Position numbers and translations under genes: made by a program
Notes under the pieces: model-generated
Databases searched by the model: none
The model's input: the letters and a program-made list of their open reading frames with translations, nothing else
Told to the model about the DNA's origin: nothing
Shown here: piece after piece, positions 45,225-54,487 of the stretch
Layout: each line of letters begins with the position of its first letter
Numbering within the stretch: position 1 is the stretch's first letter
Origin: Pseudomonas sp. S06B 330
GTDB taxonomy: Bacteria; Pseudomonadota; Gammaproteobacteria; Pseudomonadales; Pseudomonadaceae
Direction: 5' to 3'
Length of the DNA stretch: 64,000 nt
Assembly (NCBI RefSeq): GCF_002845275.2
Contig: NZ_CP088149.1
Span: forward strand, 2,600,501 to 2,664,500

Positions 45225-46573
45225 GGCGCCGGCACCTGCGGCTGAACCTGTCGCAGGCCAATGCCGCTGTAGCTAAGGCCGAAGGTGGCGACCTGGTCAG
45301 GGTTGTACAGGTTGCGGCCGTCAATGATCAGGCGGCTGCGCAGCTTCTTTGCCAGCAGGGCAAAGTCGACGACACGAAAGTTCTTCCATTCGGTGCAAAT
45401 CACCAGGGCGTCGGCGTCTTCCAGGGTGTCGTCACGGGTGGCACACAGGCGCAGGTCGTCGCGATAGCCATAGAGGCGCCGGCACTCGGACATCGCCTCA
45501 GGATCAAACGCGCAGACCGTCGCCCCCTCGGCCCACAGCGCCTCCATCAGGTAACGGCTCGGCGCTTCGCGCATGTCGTCGGTGTTGGGTTTGAAGGCCA
45601 GGCCCCAGAGGGCGATGGACTTGCCCGCCAGGCTGCCGGGAAAGTGTTGCTTCAACTTGCCGAAGAGGATCTGGCGTTGGGCATCATTGACCTCGCTGAC
45701 ACTTTGCAGCAGGCGCAGTGGCATGCCGCTGTGTTCGGCGGTGTGCAGCAGGGCGCGCAGGTCCTTGGGGAAACACGAACCGCCAAAGCCGCAACCGGGA
45801 TAGATGAAGTGATAACCGATGCGCGGATCGGAGCCGATACCTTTGCGCACGGCCTCAATATCAGCACCCAGGCGCTCAGTGAGATTGGCCAGCTCGTTCA
45901 TGAAGCTGATACGTGTGGCGAGCATCGCGTTGGCCGCGTACTTGGTCAGTTCGGCGCTGCGGTTGTCCATGAACATGAGTTTTTCATGGTTGCGGCAGAA
46001 CGGCGCGTAGAGTTCGGCCAACTGCTCATGGGCGTGATCATCGGCGGTACCGACGATGATGCGGTCCGGGCGCATGCAATCGGCCAGGGCGCTGCCTTCC
46101 TTGAGAAACTCGGGGTTGGACACCACCCGCACCTGCAAGCTGCTTTTGTTCAGGCGCTGCAGTTCTTCGCGGGCCAGTTGCGCGACTTTGTCGGCGGTAC
46201 CGACAGGAACCGTGGACTTGATGATCAAGGTGCGATCTGCATCCATCAGATCGACGATCTGCCGGGTGACGCCCAGCACGTGGGAGAGGTCGGCCGAACC
46301 ATCTTCATCCGGTGGGGTACCGACGGCGATGAAGATCAATTCGGCATGGGCAACCGCGTCACTGGCCTGGGTACTGAACAGTAAACGGCCTTCCTTGATG
46401 TTTTCTTCGAGCATGCTCGACAGCCCAGGCTCGCTGATGGGCGGAACCCCCTGACGCAGTTGACTGATCTTGTGAGCGTCGACATCGACGCATAACACAC
46501 GGTGACCTACGTCTGCCAGGGCAGCAGCTTGCACAAGACCGACATAGCCGGTGCCAAATACGCTCACGTCCAT
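45221..46573 (-). CDS. ugd: UDP-glucose 6-dehydrogenase
   Basis: A 450-residue member of the UDP-glucose/GDP-mannose dehydrogenase family, first gene of the polysaccharide operon. It opens with FGTGYVGLVQAAALADVGH (NAD loop) and carries STVPVGTADKV, EFLKEGSA and the catalytic Cys in GFGGSCFPKDLRALLHTA. The later WGLAFKPNTDDMREAPS is typical of UDP-glucose dehydrogenases. It makes UDP-glucuronate. The ATG at 46573 matches the conserved N-terminus (MDVSVFGTGYVGL); a longer frame to 46654 is rejected. Confidence 0.93.
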   Translation of the reverse strand: MDVSVFGTGYVGLVQAAALADVGHRVLCVDVDAHKISQLRQGVPPISEPGLSSMLEENIKEGRLLFSTQASDAVAHAELIFIAVGTPPDEDGSADLSHVLGVTRQIVDLMDADRTLIIKSTVPVGTADKVAQLAREELQRLNKSSLQVRVVSNPEFLKEGSALADCMRPDRIIVGTADDHAHEQLAELYAPFCRNHEKLMFMDNRSAELTKYAANAMLATRISFMNELANLTERLGADIEAVRKGIGSDPRIGYHFIYPGCGFGGSCFPKDLRALLHTAEHSGMPLRLLQSVSEVNDAQRQILFGKLKQHFPGSLAGKSIALWGLAFKPNTDDMREAPSRYLMEALWAEGATVCAFDPEAMSECRRLYGYRDDLRLCATRDDTLEDADALVICTEWKNFRVVDFALLAKKLRSRLIIDGRNLYNPDQVATFGLSYSGIGLRQVQPQVPAP

Positions 46574-46975
46574 GTCGGCGTGCCTCGTATGGAGTAAGAA
46601 GAATGAAACAGTGGTGTGATCTGGGTATAGCCCACCTATGAAAGGTCGTGTCAATCAAATGGCATGTTTCGTCGGATTTACACTCGCTGCAAATAGGCTT
46701 TTTGCCATCAAGCCTTTCTAAATCGCGGGCTTAGCTGAATAAGGCAGTGGCAAATGGCCGTCTATGAAAACGATGAACGGTCAAGGGCCAAGTAAAACGT
46801 GGCCTCTGCCGCGGTGACTGTTTCACGAATGCAACGGTTTCGCGTTTTCAATTTGTCAGAATCAGTGCACGTAAGATCGCCGGTAAATTGACGTTTTACC
46901 GGTTTGCGCTTTGTCGCAGCGCTGCTAACGTGGAAGTAGCCCGCTAGGGTCGAAGGGTATTTTTGCGAGGGAGTC
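46574..46975. other. Divergent 402-bp control region of EPS operon and EptA-like gene
   Basis: No gene is seen here. It must hold the promoters of the polysaccharide operon (minus) and the EptA-like gene (plus). It is less GC-rich than its surroundings. The only strong element is the inverted repeat at 46880-46902; I found no clear sigma-54 or sigma-70 consensus. Confidence 0.6.
46880..46902. promoter_or_regulatory. Inverted repeat upstream of the EptA-like gene
   Basis: CCGGTAAA (46880-46887) and TTTACCGG (46895-46902) are perfect 8-bp arms around a 7-bp spacer, 74 bp before the EptA-like start codon. It could be an operator or a hairpin; there is no T-run. Confidence 0.4.
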
Positions 46976-48685
46976 ATGCGCCGTTATTTCAAGGAATTGC
47001 TGCTCGTTCTCTACTTGATCAGCCACTATCCCTATTACTTCGAGCGTCTTCAGGCTATTGGCCTGAACCCGGCGTTGTTGCTGTTTACCGGCGTTTTCGT
47101 GTTGTTGGTGCTGGCGTTGCTGCTCAGTGCCAATATCCGCCAGGGTTGGTTGCGCTGGGCATGGGCGCTGGGGTTTTCCGCCAGCGCGCTGTTCTTTGAT
47201 GCCTATACCCGGATCACGGCGGATTACCTGACGTACAGCGCTTTCATTTCCATGGTCTATTCCGGCGGCTTTATCGGCGAGGCGCTGGAGCAGTATCACA
47301 GTGTGATTCTCGGCAGCGTGGCGCGCACCCTGTTGTTGCTGTTCGGGCTGGGCTTGCGCCCACGGCGCAACTTGCCGGGGCCGGCGACGCTGCCTTGGGC
47401 CGCGCCATTGTTGGGGATCGTTCTGTTGACAGCGATTTTATTCGTGCGCGCCGGTGAGGGTGCGCGTGGCCTGCCGATCATGTACACGGCGCTGGCCTAC
47501 CTGAACCTGTTTGCCTATGAGTCGCTGCACGACAGTGTCGGCCCGCGTGAGCCGGTGAGTCTGGCGCGCCAAGGGCCCGCACTGGCCCGCGACATCGTGC
47601 TGATCATCGACGAGAGCGTCTCGGGCAATTACCTGGACCTGAACACCGCTCATGGCGTGCGCAGTCAGCTCAACCAGGTACAACCCGGCGCGAGTATCTT
47701 CAACTATGGCTACGCCGCCTCTATTGCCAACTGCAGTGCCGACACCAACGTCACTCTGCGCTATGGCGGCACGCGCACCGACTACCTGCGTATCAACTCA
47801 ACCCTGCCGTCGATCTGGCAATACGCCAAGCAAGCCGGCCTGGGTACGGTGTACATCGATGCTCAGCGCACCGGCGGCAACTTGCAGAACCTGATGAATA
47901 CTGCGGAAAAACGCGACATTGACCAGTTCATTCAGTTCGACACCACCCCGGTGCGTGATCGTGACATGGCGGCGGTGGCAAAACTGATCGAGTTGCTCGG
48001 CGACGGTCAGGCGCAGTTGATCGTGATGAACAAGGTTGGCGTGCATTTCCCGGTACACGACAAGTACCCCGATGCATTCATGACCTATCGCCCAGCCTTG
48101 CCGCGCGGGCAGTATGCCGACATCGCCGATACGGGACGGCGCGATGGTTTTTCTGGTCAGCCGGAGGATTGGCTGTTGTATCGCAATGCCTACAAGAACA
48201 GTCTGCTGTGGAATGTCGGCGAGTTTTTTAACCGCTTGTTCGCCCAGGCCGATTTGAGCCAGGCGGTGCTGATCTATACCTCAGACCATGGTCAAGACCT
48301 GCATGAGCGCGGCAACCCTGGCCTCAATACCCATTGCGACAGTGACCCGGTGGAGGAGGAGGGTCTGGTGCCGCTGGTGGTCATTCAGGGGGAAGGACTC
48401 AAGACCCTCGATTGGCAGGCTGAATTGGCCGCCAACAAAGACCGCTCCAGCCACTACAACATCTTCCCGACTCTGCTGCAGTTGCTGGGCTATGACCCGG
48501 CCGCCTTCACCCCGATCTATGGGCGCTCGCTGGCGGTGCCGACCGAAGATGACTTCAGTTTCAACACACGGTTCAACGCGCGGCTGGGGGCCAAGCCGGT
48601 GTTCAAGCGTATTGACCTCAGCCAGGTAGTGACGCCCGACGGCGCAACAGTCGTCGAGCACATGCCGGTGGGTCAGGCCGACTGA
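46976..48685 (+). CDS. EptA/OpgE-like membrane phosphotransferase (alkaline-phosphatase superfamily)
   Basis: A 569-residue inner-membrane protein: about five N-terminal spans (to about residue 190), then a periplasmic sulfatase-fold domain. Active-site motifs are DIVLIIDESVSGNYLDL (metal Glu), NCSADTNVTLRYGG (probable catalytic Thr in ADTN) and TSDHGQDLHERGNP, closely matching the SDHG motif of phosphoethanolamine transferases. It would transfer a phospho-alcohol to lipid A, glucans or polysaccharide. GAGGGAG precedes the ATG. Its divergent place opposite the EPS operon suggests that the exported polymer or its lipid carrier is a possible acceptor. Confidence 0.8.
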   Translation: MRRYFKELLLVLYLISHYPYYFERLQAIGLNPALLLFTGVFVLLVLALLLSANIRQGWLRWAWALGFSASALFFDAYTRITADYLTYSAFISMVYSGGFIGEALEQYHSVILGSVARTLLLLFGLGLRPRRNLPGPATLPWAAPLLGIVLLTAILFVRAGEGARGLPIMYTALAYLNLFAYESLHDSVGPREPVSLARQGPALARDIVLIIDESVSGNYLDLNTAHGVRSQLNQVQPGASIFNYGYAASIANCSADTNVTLRYGGTRTDYLRINSTLPSIWQYAKQAGLGTVYIDAQRTGGNLQNLMNTAEKRDIDQFIQFDTTPVRDRDMAAVAKLIELLGDGQAQLIVMNKVGVHFPVHDKYPDAFMTYRPALPRGQYADIADTGRRDGFSGQPEDWLLYRNAYKNSLLWNVGEFFNRLFAQADLSQAVLIYTSDHGQDLHERGNPGLNTHCDSDPVEEEGLVPLVVIQGEGLKTLDWQAELAANKDRSSHYNIFPTLLQLLGYDPAAFTPIYGRSLAVPTEDDFSFNTRFNARLGAKPVFKRIDLSQVVTPDGATVVEHMPVGQAD

Positions 48686-48695
48686 TGCCGGCCGT

Positions 48696-49634
48696 TTACA
48701 ACGCGGGTGCGTGCAGGCTACGGAAACTCTCGGCTTCTTCTACCAGCCAGTCATGCACCGCGCGAACGCTCGGATGGGCCAGGCCGCCGGGTGGGTAGAG
48801 CAGCACATAGCGTTTGTGGTTGGCGATGGGTAAACCGAACGGCACGATCAGCGTGCCGCGCTCCAGTTCATCATTGAGCAGGGTGCGGCGGGCGATGGCC
48901 ACGCCGATCCCGGCAATCGCCGCTTCAATGGTCAGGTGGTTGCGGTTGAAGGTGTGCCCACGGCGCACGTCCAGGCCGCTGGCCCCGATGCCCTCCAGAT
49001 AGAACTCCCACTCGGCGTATTCCGAACTGCCGCGCCAGGCGGTGATGTCGTGCAACAACGGATAGTGCGCAAGATCGACGGGGCCATGCAGGGGCGGACG
49101 TCCGCGCAGCAGTGTCGGCGAACATACCGGGAAGATCTGCTCATCGAGCAGCGGCGTTGAATGCATGCCCGGGTAGCTGCCGTCGTTAAGGTCAATGGCC
49201 AGGTCGAAGTCGCCCTCATGCAAGGCCTGGCTGCTGTCCTCGGCGACCAGGCGTAGCTGGATGTCCGGGTAGCGTTGTTGCAGGCGCGGCAGGCGTGGCG
49301 TTAACCATTTGGCGAGGAATGAGGGGATCGAACGCAGGCGCAGGGTGCCGCGGATCTCGCCGGCATCCAGGCGCAGCAGTTCGGCGTCGATGCTGCCATA
49401 GGCTTCGCTGACCGTTTGCGCCAGGCGCTGGCCTTCAGCGCTCAGCTCTACACCGCGCGCGCGGCGCAGGAACAGGCGAAAGCCCAGGCGTTCTTCCAGC
49501 TGGCGAATCTGCTGGCTCACGGCGCCGGGTGTGATGTGTAGTTCTTCCGCGCAACGGGTGAACGACAGGTGCCGTGCCGCGCAGGAAAACACATGCAACC
49601 AGACATACATCTGGCCATTCAACTGCCGTCTCAT
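48696..49634 (-). CDS. LysR-family regulator (DsdC/GcvA subgroup)
   Basis: A 312-residue LysR regulator. The helix-turn-helix spans HVFSCAARHLSFTRCAEELHITPGAVSQQIRQLEERLG and the effector domain follows from LRLRSIPSFLAKWLTPRLP. The HTH resembles DsdC and GcvA, which respond to D-serine or glycine. It is divergent from the serine ammonia-lyase gene, so control of serine breakdown and transport is likely. There is no good ribosome site at 49634; the ATG at 49610 is an alternative start. It is convergent with the EptA-like gene (10-bp gap). Confidence 0.87.
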   Translation of the reverse strand: MRRQLNGQMYVWLHVFSCAARHLSFTRCAEELHITPGAVSQQIRQLEERLGFRLFLRRARGVELSAEGQRLAQTVSEAYGSIDAELLRLDAGEIRGTLRLRSIPSFLAKWLTPRLPRLQQRYPDIQLRLVAEDSSQALHEGDFDLAIDLNDGSYPGMHSTPLLDEQIFPVCSPTLLRGRPPLHGPVDLAHYPLLHDITAWRGSSEYAEWEFYLEGIGASGLDVRRGHTFNRNHLTIEAAIAGIGVAIARRTLLNDELERGTLIVPFGLPIANHKRYVLLYPPGGLAHPSVRAVHDWLVEEAESFRSLHAPAL

Positions 49635-49636
49635 CG

Positions 49637-49662
49637 TTTAGTTCTACTAAAGGCTTGCTTAG
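49637..49662. promoter_or_regulatory. Candidate LysR operator
   Basis: TTTAG-5-CTAAA (49637-49651) and CTAA-8-TTAG (49647-49662) overlap in the divergent region between the LysR gene and the serine ammonia-lyase. They fit T-N11-A type and CTAA(T/A) half-sites known for GcvA-like regulators. Confidence 0.45.
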
Positions 49663-49780
49663 AAAGTTTCGTTGGTCAATGCCACGCTGACCGGGCAGTA
49701 TCGCGCAACTTCGTGACACCCTTCAATTTTTTCACAACGCCGCCGGGCGATTTTCGTCGCTTGAGTGTGCAGGCATTAGT

Positions 49781-51157
49781 ATGGCTATCAGTGTTTTTGA
49801 CCTTTTCAAGATTGGTATCGGGCCTTCCAGTTCGCATACCGTAGGCCCGATGCGGGCGGCTGCGACCTTTGCCCAGGCCTTGCGTGAGCAGGGTCTGCTG
49901 GAGGAGGTCAGTCGAGTGGAGGTTCGTCTGTATGGTTCACTGTCGGCGACCGGTGTCGGTCACGCCACGGATCGTGCCTGCCTGTTGGGGCTGATGGGCG
50001 AGTGGCCCGACCAGATCGACCCACAGCGTATCGAACCACTGATCAGCCAGTTGCAGGACAGCCAGGTGCTGTTGCTCGATGGCCGCCACGCCGTGCCCTT
50101 TGATTGCCGTCGCGACTTGCTGCTGCTCGATGAAAGCCTGCCGTATCACCCCAACGCCATGACCCTGGAGGCCAGCAGCGCCACCGGCTCGTTGTTGCAG
50201 CAGACCTATTACTCGGTGGGCGGTGGTTTCATTGTTGAAGCGGCGCAGCTTGGTAGCGCGGGCAACAGTGCCGAGCAGGTGCAACTGCCATATGACTTTG
50301 ACAGCGCCGCGCAACTTCTGGCGCTGTGCAAACAACACCAGTTGCGCGTCAGTGAACTGATGATGGCCAACGAACTGGCCTGGCGCTGCGAAGCCGAAGT
50401 CCGCAGCGGCCTACTTAAGCTCTGGGCTGCAATGCGCGAATGCGTCGACAACGGCTTGCGCAATGAGGGCATCCTGCCTGGCGGCCTCAAGGTCAAGCGC
50501 CGCGCCGCCAAGCTGCACCGCAGCCTGCAGGAACTGGGCAAACCCAACGTCATTGGCTCGACCTTGAGCGCCATGGAATGGGTCAACCTGTTCGCCCTGG
50601 CGGTCAACGAAGAAAACGCCGCAGGCGGGCGCATGGTCACCGCACCGACCAACGGTGCGGCAGGGATCATCCCGGCAGTGCTGCATTACTACATGAAGTT
50701 CAACCCCGATGCCTGTGATAACGACGTCGTCGACTTCCTGCTCAGTGCCGCCGCGGTAGGCATCCTGTGCAAGAAGAACGCTTCGATCTCCGGTGCCGAA
50801 GTAGGGTGCCAGGGCGAGGTCGGTTCGGCCTGTTCGATGGCTGCAGCTGGCCTTGCCGAGGTGCTTGGGGCGACGCCGATGCAACTGGAAAACGCCGCCG
50901 AGATTGCCCTTGAGCATAACCTGGGGCTGACCTGCGACCCGGTCGGCGGCCTGGTCCAGGTGCCGTGCATCGAGCGTAACGCCATTGCCGCCGTCAAGGC
51001 CATCAACGCGGTGCAGATGGCGCTGCGCGGTGATGGTGAGCACTTCATTTCCCTCGACCGGGTGATCCGCACTATGCGCGATACCGGTGCTGACATGCAC
51101 GCCAACTACAAGGAGACATCGCGCGGCGGCCTGGCGGTCGCGTTCGTCGAGTGTTGA
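49781..51157 (+). CDS. sdaA: L-serine ammonia-lyase, iron-sulfur type
   Basis: A 458-residue single-chain serine deaminase producing pyruvate and ammonia. It has the N-terminal beta domain ([21 protein letters not shown]), the [19 protein letters not shown] motif and the cysteine-bearing regions [28 protein letters not shown] and [22 protein letters not shown] that ligate the [4Fe-4S] cluster. Length is normal for SdaA/SdaB. The transporter at 51292-52590 follows on the same strand. There is no strong Shine-Dalgarno at the ATG. Confidence 0.95.
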   Translation: MAISVFDLFKIGIGPSSSHTVGPMRAAATFAQALREQGLLEEVSRVEVRLYGSLSATGVGHATDRACLLGLMGEWPDQIDPQRIEPLISQLQDSQVLLLDGRHAVPFDCRRDLLLLDESLPYHPNAMTLEASSATGSLLQQTYYSVGGGFIVEAAQLGSAGNSAEQVQLPYDFDSAAQLLALCKQHQLRVSELMMANELAWRCEAEVRSGLLKLWAAMRECVDNGLRNEGILPGGLKVKRRAAKLHRSLQELGKPNVIGSTLSAMEWVNLFALAVNEENAAGGRMVTAPTNGAAGIIPAVLHYYMKFNPDACDNDVVDFLLSAAAVGILCKKNASISGAEVGCQGEVGSACSMAAAGLAEVLGATPMQLENAAEIALEHNLGLTCDPVGGLVQVPCIERNAIAAVKAINAVQMALRGDGEHFISLDRVIRTMRDTGADMHANYKETSRGGLAVAFVEC

Positions 51158-51198
51158 TTGGCTAAACGTGCGCAAAGACTGCTTCGCGCAGGGCAATT

Positions 51199-51238
51199 GT
51201 GGGCGTCGGCCTTGCCGGCGATGGGGGCCGCAGCCCCC
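51199..51238. repeat. REP element and GC hairpin between sdaA and sdaC
   Basis: TGTGGGCGTCGGCCTTGCC begins a REP-like sequence (51199-51223) related to that at 62174; it is followed by a GGGGGC-CGCA-GCCCCC hairpin (51223-51238). It may dampen read-through from the lyase gene to the transporter gene. Confidence 0.65.
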
Positions 51239-51291
51239 CCCCTACACGCAGTTCGTTCATAAGCAACAAAAACAACTACAAGGCAATATCG

Positions 51292-52590
51292 ATGACTGAT
51301 GTAAACACCACCACCAACCTGGGTGTCGGCACAGCCGCGCCTGCGCAAAGCAAAACCTGGAACCGCCACGACACTACCTGGGTCTTGGGCCTGTACGGCA
51401 CCGCAATTGGCGCGGGAACCTTGTTCCTGCCGATCAACGCCGGGGTAGGGGGCTTCTGGCCGCTGCTGGTACTGGCGCTGCTGGCATTCCCCATGACGTA
51501 CTTCGCTCACCGTGGCCTGACCCGTTTCGTGCTGTCGGGCAAGCGGGGTGCCAGCGAAGACATCACTGAAGTGGTCGAAGAGCATTTCGGCGTCGGTGCC
51601 GGCAAGCTGATCACCTTGCTGTACTTCCTGGCGATCTTCCCGATCCTGTTGGTGTACAGCGTGGCGTTGACCAATACTCTGGGCAGCTTCATGGAACATC
51701 AGCTGCACATGGCCCCACCACCGCGGGCGTTGCTGGCCTTGCTGCTGATCTGCGGCCTGATGATCGTGGTCCGTAGTGGTCAGGGCATCATCGTCAAGGT
51801 CATGAGCCTGCTGGTCTATCCCTTCGTTGCGGCTTTGCTGCTGCTGGCCTTGAGCCTGATTCCCAACTGGAACGGCGCCTTCTTCGCCCAGGCCTCCCAA
51901 GGCATGCCCCTGGACTTGTTCTTCAAGACCTTGTGGCTGGCGATTCCGGTGATGGTGTTCTCCTTCAACCATTCGCCGATCATCTCTGCCTTTGCTGTCG
52001 ACCAGAAGCACCGTTACGGTGAACAAGCCGACCAGAAAAGCAACCGAATCCTGGCCAGTGCTCATGTCATGATGGTGCTGACGGTAATGTTCTTCTGCTT
52101 CAGTTGCGTGCTGGCCCTGAGCCCAGCCGATCTTGCCGCTGCCAAGCAACAGAACATCTCGATCCTGTCGTACCTGGCCAACCACTTCCAGACGCCGATC
52201 ATCGCCTTCGTCGCACCGTTGATCGCCTTGGTAGCAATCACCAAGTCGTTCCTGGGGCACTACATCGGCGCCAGCGAAGGCTTTCAGGGCATGATCGTGA
52301 AAAGCCTGCGCAGCCGTGGCAAGCAACTGCCGGCCAAGCGCCTGGAGCAGATGACCGCGTTGTTCATGGTGGTGACCTGCTGGGCGGTGGCCACCCTGAA
52401 CCCGAGCATCCTCGGCATGATCGAGAACCTGGGTGGGCCGATTATTGCCTGTCTGTTGTTCCTGATGCCGATGTACGCCATTCATAAAGTGCCGTCGCTG
52501 CGCAAATATTCGGGCACGGCCTCCAACGTCTTTGTGGTGCTGATCGGCTTGATCACCCTGTCGGCGATTCTGTACTCCTTTCTCGCTTGA
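51292..52590 (+). CDS. sdaC: Serine:H+ symporter SdaC (HAAAP family)
   Basis: A 432-residue membrane protein with about 11 spans and the family start WVLGLYGTAIGAGTLFLPINAG, followed by AFPMTYFAHRGLTRF and VMVFSFNHSPIIS. Members import serine (or threonine) with protons. The start at 51292 is preceded by AAGGCAA, and the earlier frame at 51199 is only REP sequence. Order lyase-transporter with the LysR gene forms a serine-use module. Confidence 0.93.
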   Translation: MTDVNTTTNLGVGTAAPAQSKTWNRHDTTWVLGLYGTAIGAGTLFLPINAGVGGFWPLLVLALLAFPMTYFAHRGLTRFVLSGKRGASEDITEVVEEHFGVGAGKLITLLYFLAIFPILLVYSVALTNTLGSFMEHQLHMAPPPRALLALLLICGLMIVVRSGQGIIVKVMSLLVYPFVAALLLLALSLIPNWNGAFFAQASQGMPLDLFFKTLWLAIPVMVFSFNHSPIISAFAVDQKHRYGEQADQKSNRILASAHVMMVLTVMFFCFSCVLALSPADLAAAKQQNISILSYLANHFQTPIIAFVAPLIALVAITKSFLGHYIGASEGFQGMIVKSLRSRGKQLPAKRLEQMTALFMVVTCWAVATLNPSILGMIENLGGPIIACLLFLMPMYAIHKVPSLRKYSGTASNVFVVLIGLITLSAILYSFLA

Positions 52591-52683
52591 TCCAGCGTTT
52601 GCGCCGGGTGCCAAGCTCACCCGGCGCGGCGTATACAAGGCCATGCACTACGCTGTAGCGGATACTTCGCAGGAGCGGTGGTC

Positions 52684-54384
52684 ATGCACAAGATTGTGAT
52701 TGCAGACGAGCAACCTTTGCTGCGCGCTGCGGTACAGGCGTTGCTCAGCGCCGAAGGGCACCAGGTGGCGGCCGCCGTGGACAACGGCGCCGACGCCTTG
52801 CAACAAGCCTTGAGCCTGAAACCTGACGTGCTGATTCTTGACCTGGCCTTGCCGCGCTTGGGCGGGCTTGAGGTGATTCGCCGCCTGCACCAGCGCCAGA
52901 GCCGCACCCGTACCCTGGTATTGACTGCGCAAAGCACTGAACACATCGCTGGTTTGTGTCTGCAGGCGGGGGCCAGCGGATTTGTCAGCAAGCTGGAGTC
53001 GGTCGAGGAGCTGGGCGAGGCGGTACGCACCCTGCTGCGCGGGCGCGCCTGGTTTCCAGTACGCAGCCTGGGTAGCGTTGCCGCCCCGCAGGGCTTGCAG
53101 GCCGAAGACGAGCAACTGCGTACTCTGTCGCCACGGGAACTGACGGTGTTGCGCTACCTGGTCAATGGCCGTAGCAATAAGGACATCGCCGACGAACTGG
53201 CATTGAGCGACCGCACGGTCAGCACCTATAAGGTGCGCCTGCTGCAAAAGCTGCACGCCGGTTCATTGGCCGAATTACTCGAAATTGCCTGGCGCGGGGG
53301 CTTGCTTGAGCGCTTGCCAAGCACTGTAAACGTTGCGCAGGGCAAGAATACGCACGGCGCCTTTGGTGAACTGCTTGAAGCTATGCCGATGCCGGTCAGC
53401 CTGCGTGATGTCGACGGCTATTTGCGGGCCTGCAACAGTCGTTTCCTGGAGGCTGTCGGGACCACCCTGGAAGATGCAGTGGGTAAACGGGTGATTGACA
53501 GTTTGCGCGTGCCCCCCGAAGAAGCCCTGCAATTTCACCAGTATTACCTGCAGGCGGTTGCCCAACAGCAGCCCTTCAGCCGTGAGCTGGTTCTGCATAT
53601 ACACGATCGCGCGTATGCCTTCCGACACTGGGGGGCGCCGTACCGTAATGCCCAGGGGGAGCTGGTGGGCATGCTCTGTTCGTTTGTCGATCTCAGCGAG
53701 CAGGAGGAGGTCATCATCCGTCTGACGCATGCCAATGAGCAGAACCTGGCAGTCAAACGCGCGCGTCTGGCATTTCTGCACGGCGTCGGTGAGGAGTTCC
53801 GGCATATGCTGGAAGTCATCGCCGGCCAATTGCGTGAGGTGGCTGCCGGGTTTACCGACAGTCCTGTCTTGCATCAGGCTCGCCGGGACACCGGGCAAAT
53901 GCTTGAGCGCATCCGTGTGTTGCTGGACCTGGCGGACCATGAAAGCGGCACCTTGTTGCTTATGCCCCGGCCGAGTGATCTGGTGCGTCTAACCCGTGAT
54001 GTTCTGATGACAGCTACCGCCGGTGAGGGGCTCAGCGCGGAGTGGCGGGCGCCGCAGGCCCCTTCAGCAGCCTGGATCGACCGCGGCCGTTACCGGCAGG
54101 TACTCACTCTCCTCCTGCAGCACTGCGCTATGCGGGTGCCAGGCGCCTTACAGGTAACCGCCATCAGTGCACTGTTGGGGCACGCTGAAATACTCTGGGA
54201 GTTGCGCATTGGTCCACAACAGGCCGATGCGTTGCTCAGTCCGCCAACAGACGTGGTGGAACCGGGGCTGGTGCTATGCGAACGTCTGGCGCAAATGATG
54301 GGCGGACAACTGCACAGCCATTGGCCCTTGCAGGATGGTCACCTGCTGACGTTGCGCCTGCGCCTGCAGCAAGCTTCTCTGTAG
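52684..54384 (+). CDS. Fused response regulator and pseudo-histidine kinase (REC-HTH-PAS-HK)
   Basis: A 566-residue soluble protein. Residues 1-120 are an intact receiver (IADEQP, Asp near 52 in LILDLALPRLG, Lys in FVSKLE); 147-205 a LuxR-type DNA-binding domain (LSPRELTVLRYLVNG to DRTVSTYKVRLLQKL); 229-339 a PAS domain. The rest resembles a histidine kinase, but FLHGVGEEFRHM has Glu where the phospho-His of FLATMSHEIRTPM stands. The ATP-site Asn residues are gone (VLTLLLQHCAMRV), the G1 motif is lost, and only the GLVLCERLAQMMGGQL end is kept. So it can receive phosphate and bind DNA but not phosphorylate. AGGAG is 8 bases before the ATG. No kinase partner adjoins it. Confidence 0.88.
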   Translation: MHKIVIADEQPLLRAAVQALLSAEGHQVAAAVDNGADALQQALSLKPDVLILDLALPRLGGLEVIRRLHQRQSRTRTLVLTAQSTEHIAGLCLQAGASGFVSKLESVEELGEAVRTLLRGRAWFPVRSLGSVAAPQGLQAEDEQLRTLSPRELTVLRYLVNGRSNKDIADELALSDRTVSTYKVRLLQKLHAGSLAELLEIAWRGGLLERLPSTVNVAQGKNTHGAFGELLEAMPMPVSLRDVDGYLRACNSRFLEAVGTTLEDAVGKRVIDSLRVPPEEALQFHQYYLQAVAQQQPFSRELVLHIHDRAYAFRHWGAPYRNAQGELVGMLCSFVDLSEQEEVIIRLTHANEQNLAVKRARLAFLHGVGEEFRHMLEVIAGQLREVAAGFTDSPVLHQARRDTGQMLERIRVLLDLADHESGTLLLMPRPSDLVRLTRDVLMTATAGEGLSAEWRAPQAPSAAWIDRGRYRQVLTLLLQHCAMRVPGALQVTAISALLGHAEILWELRIGPQQADALLSPPTDVVEPGLVLCERLAQMMGGQLHSHWPLQDGHLLTLRLRLQQASL

Positions 54385-54408
54385 GCGCACCCGCCTTGAC
54401 TGGCCTCT

Positions 54409-54436
54409 TGTCGCCGCTGCCGTCGGCAGCGGCGAC
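54409..54436. terminator. Perfect hairpin between convergent genes, end of hpa operon
   Basis: TGTCGCCGCTGCC and GGCAGCGGCGACA pair over 13 bp with a 3-nt loop between the fused regulator gene and hpaI, which converge. Without a long T-run it is a bidirectional transcript-end candidate. Confidence 0.65.
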
Positions 54437-54487
54437 AGCACCTGGCGCTGTAGCCTTGCTTGTTTTTACGGGGTTCCCACAAACCGT

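Noticed and set aside
46680..46710. Sigma-54 promoter before ugd (TGGCA...TTTGC on the minus strand)
   Set aside because: The spacing between the two elements is four bases too long.
46888..46916. TTGACG as -35 of the EptA-like gene
   Set aside because: No acceptable -10 at 16-18 bp; the hexamer is inside the spacer of an inverted repeat.
51106..52644. 512-codon minus-strand frame opposite sdaC
   Set aside because: Antisense to a well-conserved transporter; His/Gln-rich low-complexity product.
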